In this document: piece by piece, positions 9,210 through 17,264 of the stretch
Layout of the letters: each line of letters starts with the position of its first letter
Position numbering within the stretch: position 1 is the first letter of the stretch
Origin: Heyndrickxia sporothermodurans
GTDB lineage: Bacteria > Bacillota > Bacilli > Bacillales > Bacillaceae_C
Direction of reading: 5' to 3'
DNA length: 64,000 nucleotides
Assembly (NCBI GenBank): GCA_016756695.1
Contig: CP066701.1
Coordinates: 2,260,001-2,324,000 of the forward strand
Translations under genes and position numbers: made by a program
Notes under the pieces: model-generated
The model's input: the letters and a program-made list of their open reading frames with translations, nothing else
Told to the model about the DNA's origin: nothing
The model's database searches: none

Positions 9210-10559
9210 TTGAAAAAAAAGTCATTGCTTTCGGTTACTTTAGCATCAGTACTTGGTTTTGGCGGTTTATTTGCTTATCAATCCGATGCCTTTGCATCCA
9301 AACTATCGAATTTACAAGATCAGCAAAAAGATGTGCAAAATAAACAGTCAAATATTCACTCAAATATTAAACAAAAAGAGAACAAGATTGATGAAATTAA
9401 AGGAAAACAAAACAATCTTGAAAGTGAATTGGAAACATTAGATGTAAATATCGCAGATACAGATGAAAAAATACAAGAAAAGCAGCAACAAATTGATGTA
9501 GCTAAAAGGGAAATAGAAAAGCTGAAATCCGAAATTAATGCATTAAAAAAGCGAATCAAGGAACGAAATGAACTGTTGGACAAACGTGCCCGTACAATGC
9601 AAACAAATGGTGGGGGCTCAGTAAATTATTTAGATGTTATATTAGGTGCGGACAGCATTGCGGATTTACTTGACCGTGTATCCGCCGTTACTACATTAGT
9701 CAATGCAGATAAGCAAATCATTGATGAACAAAAAAGAGATCAAGCGGAGTTAGAAAAGAAGCAAGCAGATGTAACAAAAAAACTAAATAATCTTCAAGAA
9801 ATGCAACAAAAGTTACAAGCGATGAAAGCTGAATTAAATCAACAAAAATCAAGAAAAAATGTGATATTGAAAGAACTTGGAAAACAAAAGAAAAAACTAG
9901 AACATGATAAAATGTCTTTAGAGGAAGAAAATGCAATCCTTTCTGCACAAAAATCCGCGATCGAAAAAGCGATTCAATTAGAAAAGGATCGTATTGCAGA
10001 AGAGCAACGTGCCGCAGCAGAAGCAGCAGCTGCACAGAAACAACAAAGCTCATATAGTACAAACGGCAGCGGGAATAGTGGAAACAGTAGTAATAGTGTA
10101 AATAGCGTGAGCAGTGGCGGAGGAAAATCTTCCGGAACACCAGCTGTTTCATCCGGAACATTTACACGTCCGGCACAAGGCTATGTTTCTTCTGAATTTG
10201 GTAGACGCTCTTTCGATGCAGATGGATTCCATTCAGGAATAGATATTGCTAAGGGAGGAACAGTTCCTATCGTGGCTGCCGGTGATGGAGTAGTAACTCG
10301 TTCATATTTTTCTTCAAGTTACGGAAATTGTATCTTCATTACCCATTCTGTTAACGGAAAAATTTATACGACAGTTTATGCACATATGAGTTCTCGTACC
10401 ATTGGTGAAAATGCAACAGTACGAAAAGGACAAGTCATTGGTTATATGGGAAGCACTGGACAAGCCTATGGCCAACATTTACATTTTGAATTCTATATCG
10501 GACCATGGACAGCATCCCATTCAAATGCTGTAAACCCTAGAAACTATATTAATTTTTAA
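9210..10559 (+). CDS. Secreted M23-family murein hydrolase with long coiled coil (PcsB/EnvC-like)
   Basis: A 449-residue exported protein with a TTG start 8 bases after AAGGGGG. The signal peptide runs to about AFA at residue 29. A long coiled coil (about 30–270, many K/E/Q heptads) contains the segment SVNYLDVILGADSIADLLDR typical of PcsB/CwlO-type hinge domains. A Ser/Gly/Asn-rich linker (about 285–320) leads to a C-terminal LytM/peptidase M23 domain with the zinc ligands in HSGIDIA and HLHFE. It cleaves peptidoglycan cross-bridges. Its place behind ftsEX implies that FtsEX activates it through the coiled coil, as shown for EnvC and PcsB; that pairing here is inferred. Confidence 0.92.
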   Translation: MKKKSLLSVTLASVLGFGGLFAYQSDAFASKLSNLQDQQKDVQNKQSNIHSNIKQKENKIDEIKGKQNNLESELETLDVNIADTDEKIQEKQQQIDVAKREIEKLKSEINALKKRIKERNELLDKRARTMQTNGGGSVNYLDVILGADSIADLLDRVSAVTTLVNADKQIIDEQKRDQAELEKKQADVTKKLNNLQEMQQKLQAMKAELNQQKSRKNVILKELGKQKKKLEHDKMSLEEENAILSAQKSAIEKAIQLEKDRIAEEQRAAAEAAAAQKQQSSYSTNGSGNSGNSSNSVNSVSSGGGKSSGTPAVSSGTFTRPAQGYVSSEFGRRSFDADGFHSGIDIAKGGTVPIVAAGDGVVTRSYFSSSYGNCIFITHSVNGKIYTTVYAHMSSRTIGENATVRKGQVIGYMGSTGQAYGQHLHFEFYIGPWTASHSNAVNPRNYINF

Positions 10560-10563
10560 ATGA

Positions 10564-10592
10564 AAGGACCACTTTATGTGGTTCTTTTTTTT
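10564..10592 (+). terminator. Rho-independent terminator of the ftsEX–M23 operon
   Basis: AAGGACCAC pairs with GTGGTTCTT (one G·U) around TTTAT, and the stem runs into eight Ts. Confidence 0.88.
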
Positions 10593-10722
10593 GCGGAATT
10601 ATTGTTATCTGATTGTTGCATGTAAATAATTAGTATTTGTATTTATGATGTTAGAAATTAAAATATGTGTTATGATACAGTGGAATAAGTTTCCGCTATT
10701 TCTCAAATAGGTAATTATTTAA

Positions 10723-10763
10723 TTACGATAGTTTCGGACATACTGTATACGAAACTATCGTAA
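10723..10763. promoter_or_regulatory. Perfect 14-bp inverted repeat upstream of cls
   Basis: TTACGATAGTTTCG (10723–10736) and its exact complement CGAAACTATCGTAA (10750–10763) flank a 13-bp centre containing GTATAC. It lies 37 bases before the cls start. It has no T-run, so an operator or a leader RNA hairpin is more likely than a terminator. The regulator is unknown. Confidence 0.6.
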
Positions 10764-10800
10764 CAAAAAGAAATAACGTATCTTGTTAAAGGAGTTCAAG

Positions 10801-12246
10801 ATGACAATTATTACTATTTTATTGGCATTTTTTTTTATTTTAAACTTTATTTTATCGGGTGCCGTCATCTTTCTAGAACGGCGAAACATAGGTGCAACAT
10901 GGGCTTGGCTGTTAGTTTTGTTGTTTATTCCTGTAGCAGGATTCATTATTTATTTAGTTTTTGGACAAAACTTGAGCAGAAGAAGAATCTTTTATTGGAA
11001 AGATCAGGAGAAAATTGGAATAAAGGAAATCGCCCATCGTCAAATTGAACTGTTAAGAAATAATTCTTTCCCCTTTCATGATGAGCGGACTGTGCAATAT
11101 AAAGAATTAGTTTATATGCTTCTAGTTAATGATGATGCGATTATGTCACATGATAATGAGGTAGAAATTTTTATTGATGGTGAGGACAAATTTCGCTCTT
11201 TATTTGAAGATATAAAGAGGGCAAACGATCACATTCATCTTGTTTATTACATCGTTCGAAATGACTCATTAGGTCAAAAGTTAGTTGAACTGCTTACTGA
11301 AAAGGCCAAGGAAGGGGTCAAAGTTCGTTTTTTATATGATGACATGGGTTCGCGAAAGCTTCCACGGAAATTTTTTAAAGAATTAATTGAAGCCGGTGGC
11401 GAGGTCGCGGCATTTTTTCCTGCAAAAATACCGATGCTGAATTTACGTGTCAATTTCCGAAATCACCGCAAACTTGCGATTATCGATGGTAGTATTGGCT
11501 ATATCGGTGGATTTAATATTGGTGATGAGTATTTGGGGTTGGATAAAAAATTCGGTTATTGGCGGGATACCCATTTGAAAATAACGGGAAAAGCTGTTTA
11601 TGCAATGCAAACACGTTTTGTATTAGATTGGAATCAAGCCTCGGCTAAAGAAATTCGTTATAAAGAAAGTTTTTTCCCCGATATACAATCTGTCGGCTAC
11701 ACAGATGTTCAGATTGTATCCAGTGGACCTGACTCAGAGTGGGAGCAAATTAAAAACGGTTATATTAAGATGATTAATGAGGCGAAAAAATACATATACA
11801 TGCAAACTCCATATTTCATTCCAGATGATAGCCTATTGAATGCACTTAAAATCGCGATTTTATCTGGGGTGGATGTTCGTTTAATGATTCCGAACAAGCC
11901 TGATCATATGTTTGTTTATTGGGCTACATATTCCAATGTTGGGGAATTATTGAAAACAGGTGCAAAAGTATATATATACGAAAATGGATTCATTCATGCA
12001 AAAATGCTCGTAGTTGACGGGAAAATAGCAACAGTTGGTACTGCGAATATTGATAATCGAAGTTTCCGTTTAAACTTTGAAGTGAATGCCTTTTTGTATA
12101 GCCATCATCTTTCTAAAAGACTAGAATTGATTTATAAAGCAGATATGGAAAAATCAAGAGAATTAACATTAGAGGACTATTTGCAACGACCGAAATCGAT
12201 TCGATTCAAGGAATCTGTCTCAAGATTATTGTCTCCAATTTTATAA
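10801..12246 (+). CDS. cls: Cardiolipin synthase
   Basis: A 481-residue membrane enzyme. ATG 10801 follows AAAGGAG by six bases. Two N-terminal membrane helices (about 3–25 and 33–55) are followed by two phospholipase D HKD motifs: NHRKLAIID with His near 222 and IHAKMLVVD with His near 399. It joins two phosphatidylglycerol molecules into cardiolipin and glycerol at the inner leaflet. Length and architecture match Bacillus ClsA. It is a single-gene transcript with its own terminator. Confidence 0.95.
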   Translation: MTIITILLAFFFILNFILSGAVIFLERRNIGATWAWLLVLLFIPVAGFIIYLVFGQNLSRRRIFYWKDQEKIGIKEIAHRQIELLRNNSFPFHDERTVQYKELVYMLLVNDDAIMSHDNEVEIFIDGEDKFRSLFEDIKRANDHIHLVYYIVRNDSLGQKLVELLTEKAKEGVKVRFLYDDMGSRKLPRKFFKELIEAGGEVAAFFPAKIPMLNLRVNFRNHRKLAIIDGSIGYIGGFNIGDEYLGLDKKFGYWRDTHLKITGKAVYAMQTRFVLDWNQASAKEIRYKESFFPDIQSVGYTDVQIVSSGPDSEWEQIKNGYIKMINEAKKYIYMQTPYFIPDDSLLNALKIAILSGVDVRLMIPNKPDHMFVYWATYSNVGELLKTGAKVYIYENGFIHAKMLVVDGKIATVGTANIDNRSFRLNFEVNAFLYSHHLSKRLELIYKADMEKSRELTLEDYLQRPKSIRFKESVSRLLSPIL

Positions 12247-12254
12247 AACAGCCA

Positions 12255-12283
12255 AATGATAGGGATAACCCTATCATTTTTTT
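12255..12283 (+). terminator. Rho-independent terminator after cls
   Basis: AATGATAGGG (12255–12264) pairs with CCCTATCATT (12269–12278) around ATAA, then Ts. Its T-run overlaps the -35 box of the next promoter. Confidence 0.92.
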
Positions 12284-12310
12284 GACAAAAATATAGATCG
12301 GGCGTACAAT
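12282..12310 (+). promoter_or_regulatory. Strong sigma-A promoter of the cystathionine synthase/lyase-type gene
   Basis: TTGACA (12282–12287), 17-bp spacer, TACAAT (12305–12310). The leader to the GTG at 12354 is too short for an S-box riboswitch, so this gene is not under the SAM switch found downstream. Confidence 0.8.
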
Positions 12311-12353
12311 TTAAAATATTTAAAATTATCCTATAGTTAGAGGTGCTGGCAAA

Positions 12354-13493
12354 GTGGATCAATCATTTGAAACGAAAATCGTTCATCATTCATTAAAAAA
12401 GACCAATCATATTCGTAGTAAAACGACACCAATCTTTCAAACTTCTGCTTTTACTTTTAGTTCATTAGAAGAGCTTGAAGGTTTTTATCAAGGTGATGAA
12501 TCTTACTTATATTCGAGAACGGGCAATCCAAACACGGATGAACTAGGACAAATGGTAGCAAACCTTGAAGGGGCACCAAGTGGGGTAGCTACTTCTTCGG
12601 GGCTATCAGCAATACTAGCTGGTCTGTTATCGGTTGTTTCATCTGGTGATCATATCGTTGCGGCTGAAGATATTTATGGTGGTACACACCATTTGTTAAA
12701 GGAAGAATTAAAAAATTTAGGAATTGAAACATCCTTTGTAAACTTTGCTGATCAAACTGCCATCCGAGATGCAATACTGGAAAATACAAAACTATTATAT
12801 TCCGAAACGGTTACAAATCCCTTTTTACGTGTGGAACAGATTGATACACTAGTAAAACTAGGTAAGGATTATAATTTATATACAATGGTAGACAATACCT
12901 TTGCCACACCATATTTGCTAAATCCCTATCAGGAGGGCATCGATATTGTCGCTCATAGTGCGACGAAATATTTAGGCGGCCATAGCGATGTGACGGCGGG
13001 AGTTGTTGTTGGTTCCGAGGAATTAATGACGAAAGCACGTCAAAAAGTAGTGAATCTCGGAAGTAATTTAAGTTCTTTTGAAGCTTGGCTAACTTGTCGC
13101 GGCATAAAAACATTAGCATTACGGATGGAACGTCAATCCGCAAATGCGAAACAATTGGCAGACGCACTCTATCAAAATTCAAATATCAAAAAAGTCTATT
13201 ATCCCACCGATCTTTCCAGTAAAGGAAATGGGGCAATTGTCACAATTGAATTAGCTGACACATGTGACATCCATCGATTCTTTTCATCGTTGGGCTGGGT
13301 GAAAATTGTACCTACGTTAGCCGGAGTTGAAACGACCGTATCCTATCCGTTAGGCACATCCCACCGAGCACTTTCACTCGAAGAACAGCAGAACATAGGA
13401 ATCAACCAACAAGTTGTTCGTATTTCGATTGGAATTGAGGATGCTGAGGATATCATTAAGCAATTTGATGAAGCCATTCATGCCTCGATTTGA
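12354..13493 (+). CDS. PLP-dependent trans-sulfuration enzyme (cystathionine gamma-synthase/lyase family)
   Basis: A 379-residue Cys/Met-metabolism PLP enzyme with a GTG start. The PLP-binding Lys is at about 205 in SATKYLGGH; other family landmarks are YSRTGNPNTDELG near the N-terminus, ATSSGLSA, and MVDNTFATPYL. It either condenses an activated homoserine with cysteine (synthase, MetI-like) or cleaves cystathionine (lyase, MetC- or MccB-like); sequence alone does not separate these. Its place before an O-acetylhomoserine sulfhydrylase and homoserine dehydrogenase supports a methionine or cysteine interconversion role. Confidence 0.85.
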   Translation: MDQSFETKIVHHSLKKTNHIRSKTTPIFQTSAFTFSSLEELEGFYQGDESYLYSRTGNPNTDELGQMVANLEGAPSGVATSSGLSAILAGLLSVVSSGDHIVAAEDIYGGTHHLLKEELKNLGIETSFVNFADQTAIRDAILENTKLLYSETVTNPFLRVEQIDTLVKLGKDYNLYTMVDNTFATPYLLNPYQEGIDIVAHSATKYLGGHSDVTAGVVVGSEELMTKARQKVVNLGSNLSSFEAWLTCRGIKTLALRMERQSANAKQLADALYQNSNIKKVYYPTDLSSKGNGAIVTIELADTCDIHRFFSSLGWVKIVPTLAGVETTVSYPLGTSHRALSLEEQQNIGINQQVVRISIGIEDAEDIIKQFDEAIHASI

Positions 13494-13540
13494 AAATTGA
13501 CTTCTTCTGAAAGTTCCATTGCTTTAAACAATGTTGAAAC

Positions 13541-13681
13541 GCAGAGTGAATTGGAGCGGAAGGAGCTTGACTCCGACGGGACATAGAGGAAAAGTCGAGA
13601 CCCCACAGGCGCAAGAGCGCCGAGGAGGCTCGACTTCTCACCGCGAAAAAGCAGGTTCCTGCAGCGGAAAGGAACGGTCAC
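13541..13681. repeat. Family A structured repeat, copy 1
   Basis: About 140 bp running from GAATTGGAGCGGAAGG to CTGCAGCGGAAAGGAACGG. Conserved blocks are GGAGCGGAAGG, GACTCC, GACCCCACAGGCGC, GCGCCGAGGAGGCTC and CTGCAGCGGAAA. The central stem here is AGTCGAG/CTCGACT and the tip is GGCGC-AAGA-GCGCC. It is the closest relative of copy 2. Confidence 0.85.
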
Positions 13682-13716
13682 CGTCTATTCTTAGAAAAAA
13701 TTTTTATAAAAAAAGG

Positions 13717-13746
13717 TTGACGAAGTAACAATTCGTCTACTATAAT
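13717..13746 (+). promoter_or_regulatory. Promoter of the SAM riboswitch leader
   Basis: TTGACG (13717–13722), 18-bp spacer, TATAAT (13741–13746), about 50 bases before the riboswitch. Confidence 0.7.
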
Positions 13747-13794
13747 GCAAAACAAGAGCAATTTAAAATTTTCTAAAAAAACTAAATGAATCAC

Positions 13795-13907
13795 TCTTAT
13801 CGAGAGCGGCGGAGGGACTAGGCCCTTTGATGCCCGGCAACCTTCAAGCATTTTGCTTGAAAAGGTGCTAATTCCTACAGATCCTTTAAAGATCTGAAAG
13901 ATAAGGG
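13795..13907 (+). ncRNA. SAM-I (S-box) riboswitch aptamer
   Basis: All S-box blocks occur in order: the P1 strand CTTATC, GAGAGCGGCGGAGGGACTAGGCCC (read as P2 with its kink-turn), TGCCCGGCAACC, a P3 hairpin TTCAAGCATTTTGCTTGAA, AAGGTGCTAATTCCTACAG, the P4 hairpin, and the closing strand GATAAG (13900–13905). High S-adenosylmethionine normally stabilises the aptamer and ends transcription early. The natural target is metY, but an IS1182 element now begins 17 bases after the aptamer, inside the expression platform, and no intact terminator for the switch can be seen. Confidence 0.96.
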
Positions 13908-13955
13908 GAGGAACCTATTGATTAGAGGCTGGGACAAAACCCACCTCTGAGATGA

Positions 13956-14010
13956 AAAAGCCGGTGAATTTTTACGACGAGTAAAATTTCACCGGCTTTG
14001 ATTATTTTTT
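13956..14010 (+). terminator. Terminator-like hairpin inside the left end of the IS1182 element
   Basis: A 19-bp stem with one mismatch (AAAGCCGGTGAA… with …TTCACCGGCTTT) is followed by ATTATTTTTT. It would stop transcripts arriving from the riboswitch promoter. Confidence 0.82.
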
Positions 14011-14081
14011 GAATAAAAATAAGGACCACTTCTGATAAAATTAAGTTACCATACCAAATAAAATCAGAAAGAAGGATCCTT

Positions 14082-15657
14082 ATGTTTAAAAATTATACCA
14101 TGAATCAATTAGTTTTGCCTTTAGATTTAGAAGTAAAGTTACAAAAAAATGATATTGCCTTCCATGTTCATCATTTAGTTGAAAGTATCCCTCATGAAGC
14201 GTTCGAATCATTTCAGAGAAATGATGGCTGTCCTGCCTACCATCCACGCATGATGCTTAAAATTATCTTATGTGCCTACACGCAATCTGTTTTTTCAGGG
14301 CGAAAAATTGAAGCCCTATTAAAAGACAGTATCCGTATGATGTGGCTAGCTCAAGGGCATGAACCAAGCTACCGAACAATCAACCGATTCCGTGTTCAAC
14401 CAGAAGTGAAAAATTTAATTCGCCAATGTTTCGTCCAATTCCGTTGCCAATTAATTGAAGAAAAACTGATCGATCAAGAAGCAATTTTTATCGATGGTAC
14501 AAAGATTGAAGCGAATGCAAATAAATTTACGTTTGTCTGGAAGAAATCGATTGAGAAGTATCATCAAAGTTTAATTGAAAAGTCAAACCAGCTATATGAT
14601 GAGCTTCTTGAGAATGAAATCATACCTGAAATCGAACGTGAAAGCGATGAACAGTTATCATTGGAAGAGCTCGCTCAATTGGTTCAAAAAGTGGATGATG
14701 TCGTAAACGAGTATGATAAACAAATTGAAGCATCATCGGATGTTCCAGAACGAAAAGCTTTAAGAAATGAACGCAAATATCCGAAAAAAGTGCGTAAACA
14801 GTTGATTGATTTTATCGTACGAAAACAGAAATACCAACGAGACCTTGAAATCTTTGGTACACGTAATAGCTATTCTAAAACAGATCCAGATGCGACATTT
14901 ATGCGAATGAAAGATGATTATATGAAAAATGGACAATTGAAGGCTGGTTATAATACACAAATCGCAACGGAAGGTCAATATGCGCTTGCCTATGGATTAT
15001 TCTCAAACCCAACAGACACACGTACGTTAATTCCCTTTCTAGATGAGATTGAGCAGGATTATTTCGAGTTACCGGAACACATCGTCACAGATGCAAGTTA
15101 TGGTAGTGAAGAAAATTATAATGATATCCTTTTGAACAGAAAACGTGAAGCACTTATTCCTTATACGCTGTATATGAAGGAAAAAAAGAAAACCTACAAA
15201 CAAAACCTATTCAATCCAGACAACTGGCCGTACGATGAAGAAACAGATACCTATACATGTCCAAACCAGAAACATCTTACATTTCACGATTATTCTGTCC
15301 GTACTGATCGTACAGGATTCCAACGGAAGTTTAAAATCTACGAGTGCAAAGACTGTTCGGACTGCCCATTCCGTTCCTCCTGTACCAAAGCAAAAGAAGG
15401 CAACAATCGAAAACGAATGGTGAATGAAACATGGGAACAAAAAAAGAATATATGTAAGAACGAAGCTTTCAGAAGAGAGAACGGGTGCGATCTATCGAAA
15501 ACGCAAAATCGATGTGGAACCAGTTTTTGGATTCTTGAAGGCTAATTTGCGTTTCACACGATTTTCCGTACGAGGAAAATCGAAGGTAGAAAATGAAATG
15601 GGCTTTGCATTAATGGCAGTGAATTTAAGAAAATACACTGCCCAACAACTAAGGTAA
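14082..15657 (+). pseudogene. IS1182-family transposase, frameshifted
   Basis: The first frame (14082–15545) starts MFKNYTMNQLVLPLDL and holds the IS1182 N-terminal domain (YHPRMMLKIILCAYTQ, IDGTKIEANANKFTFVW) and the catalytic core with a zinc-finger-like CKDCSDCPFRSSC. At about 15439–15445, a run of seven As, the conserved reading moves to the +1 frame: RTGAIYRKRKIDVEPVFGFLKANLRFTRF, ending at 15657. Deleting one A restores WEQKRIYVRTKLSEERTG and a full-length transposase of about 525 residues. The stop of the first frame cuts off the conserved VEPVFG end. Either the copy is inactive or one A is a sequencing error. Confidence 0.88.
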
Positions 15658-15684
15658 TAGAAGAATTACACGTAAAAAAAAGAA

Positions 15685-15720
15685 AAAGGTGAATTTGAGT
15701 ACACTCAAATTCACCTTTTT
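15685..15720. terminator. Hairpin at the right end of the IS1182 element
   Basis: AAAAGGTGAATTTGAGT (15685–15701) and its exact complement (15704–15720) enclose a two-base loop. The A and T runs make it a terminator in both directions, insulating metY from the IS. Confidence 0.8.
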
Positions 15721-15848
15721 CACTATTTGAAGCTAGTTATGTCCCAGCCTCTTTTTGCTTCCCTTCGTATATCCCACTTCAACGATCACACTTCAGGAAT
15801 TTCTCGGCTCGCCTAGAGAAAAAATCAAAAACTTTGGAGGAATGTAAA

Positions 15849-17144
15849 ATGACAAACGAACAATTTCAACCCGAAACATTATTACTACACGGAGGGCAAG
15901 AACCAGATCCAACAACAGGGTCACGTACAGTTCCTGTATATAAAACCACATCCTATGTATTTAAAGATACAGATCATGCACAAGGTTTATTTGCATTAGA
16001 ACAGCAAGGATTCATTTATTCGCGAATCGGCAATCCAACTGTTGATGTGTTTGAACAGCGAATTGCCCTATTAGAAGGCGGAACTGCTGCTGTTGCATTG
16101 TCTTCAGGAATGGCTGCAATTGCTTTCTCCATTCTAAATATCGCTGGTGCAGGAGACGAAATCGTCGCTGCCGGAAATTTATACGGTGGAACATTTAATC
16201 TATTTTCTAATACCCTTCCGAAGTATGGAATTAACGTAAAATTCGTTGATGCAACAGACCCAGAAAATTTTAGAACCGCGATAACATCAAAAACAAAAGC
16301 AGTATTTGCTGAAATCATCGGTAACCCTAGCCTGCACGTTCTTGATGTAGAAGAAGTCGCGAAGGTTGCTCATGAAAATGGTGTTCCACTGATTATTGAT
16401 AACACATTTGGTACTCCATACCTTTCAAACCCTATTAAATGGGGAGCAGATGTGGTCATCCATTCAGCTACAAAATGGATCGGCGGTCACGGAACAACGA
16501 TTGGCGGTGTTGTAGTTGATGGTGGGAAATTCGACTGGAACAGTGACCGATTCCCGGATTTTAAAGAACCAGACCTAAGCTATCACGGTCTCCGTTATGG
16601 TGTTGATGTTCCACAAGCGGCGTTTGCAACAAAATTACGCGTACAAATTTTGCGAGATTTCGGTGCAAGTTTAAGTCCGGATAGTGCGTTCCTATTATTA
16701 CAAGGTTTGGAAACATTACACTTGCGTGTACAAAAGCATGTTGAAAATGCGGGTAAAGTAGCACAATTTTTACAAAACCATCCTGCAGTTGCATGGGTTA
16801 ATCATCCAAGTTTAGAAGAACATCCATCACATGAAAGAGCAGCTAAATACTTAAAAGGCGGCTTCGGATCGATTGTCAATTTCGGAATTAAAGGCGGCAG
16901 AGAAGCAGGGCGAAAAGTCATTGATAATATTCAATTATGGTCACACGTAGCGAATGTTGGAGATGCCAAATCTTTAATCATTCACCCAGCATCGACTACA
17001 CATCAACAGTTAAGCGCCGAAGAATTAAAAGTTTCAGGTGTAACCGAAGAACTAATTCGCTTATCCGTCGGACTAGAAGCCGTTGAAGATCTCACAGCCG
17101 ATCTGAACCAAGCCATTCTTAAAGCAACAAGTGTAACAGTTTAA
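15849..17144 (+). CDS. metY: O-acetylhomoserine sulfhydrylase
   Basis: A 431-residue PLP enzyme, the usual length for the O-acetylhomoserine (thiol)-lyase branch, which is about 50 residues longer than cystathionine synthases. ATG 15849 follows TTGGAGGAATGTAAA; an earlier TTG overlaps the ribosome binding site. The PLP Lys is near 209 in [21 protein letters not shown] and the [11 protein letters not shown] region are typical insertions of this branch. It makes homocysteine directly from O-acetylhomoserine and sulfide. Normally under the S-box riboswitch at 13795, it is now separated from it by an IS with terminators, so its regulation is probably altered. Confidence 0.92.
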   Translation: MTNEQFQPETLLLHGGQEPDPTTGSRTVPVYKTTSYVFKDTDHAQGLFALEQQGFIYSRIGNPTVDVFEQRIALLEGGTAAVALSSGMAAIAFSILNIAGAGDEIVAAGNLYGGTFNLFSNTLPKYGINVKFVDATDPENFRTAITSKTKAVFAEIIGNPSLHVLDVEEVAKVAHENGVPLIIDNTFGTPYLSNPIKWGADVVIHSATKWIGGHGTTIGGVVVDGGKFDWNSDRFPDFKEPDLSYHGLRYGVDVPQAAFATKLRVQILRDFGASLSPDSAFLLLQGLETLHLRVQKHVENAGKVAQFLQNHPAVAWVNHPSLEEHPSHERAAKYLKGGFGSIVNFGIKGGREAGRKVIDNIQLWSHVANVGDAKSLIIHPASTTHQQLSAEELKVSGVTEELIRLSVGLEAVEDLTADLNQAILKATSVTV

Positions 17145-17149
17145 TCGAA

Positions 17150-17190
17150 GGTGTCAGGCACCGCATTTCCATAACTAGTAAATATGTGGT
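17150..17190 (+). repeat. GGTGTCAGGCACC motif and hairpin after metY
   Basis: The 13-mer at 17150–17162 equals the arm of the hairpin at 4903–4920. Its GGCACCGCAT also pairs with ATGTGGTGCC downstream (one G·U). Only a weak T stretch follows, so termination is uncertain. Confidence 0.55.
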
Positions 17191-17264
17191 GCCGTTTATG
17201 ATATGTATAAAATGCCTTCCCGATGAAGGAATTGAAGATTGGTAAAGGCAGGTGGGAGGTTGTA

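Larger units (their letters stand above)
13924..15752 (+). mobile_element. IS1182-family insertion sequence, about 1.83 kb, in the metY leader
   Basis: Terminal inverted repeats start with AGAGGCTGGGACAAAAC (left) and end with GTTATGTCCCAGCCTCT (right), one mismatch in 17. Each end also carries a strong hairpin: 13956–14010 with a T-run, and 15685–15720. I see no clear target duplication. The transposase gene inside is broken by a one-base indel. The element splits the SAM riboswitch from metY. Confidence 0.9.

Noticed and set aside
10723-10763. Terminator of the upstream M23 gene
   Set aside because: A proper terminator already exists at 10564–10592, and this palindrome has no T-run and lies close to the cls start.
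13531-13728. Small coding frames inside family A repeats (also near 24242–24514 and 43766–43948)
   Set aside because: Frames differ between copies, and the base pairing, not the codons, is conserved.
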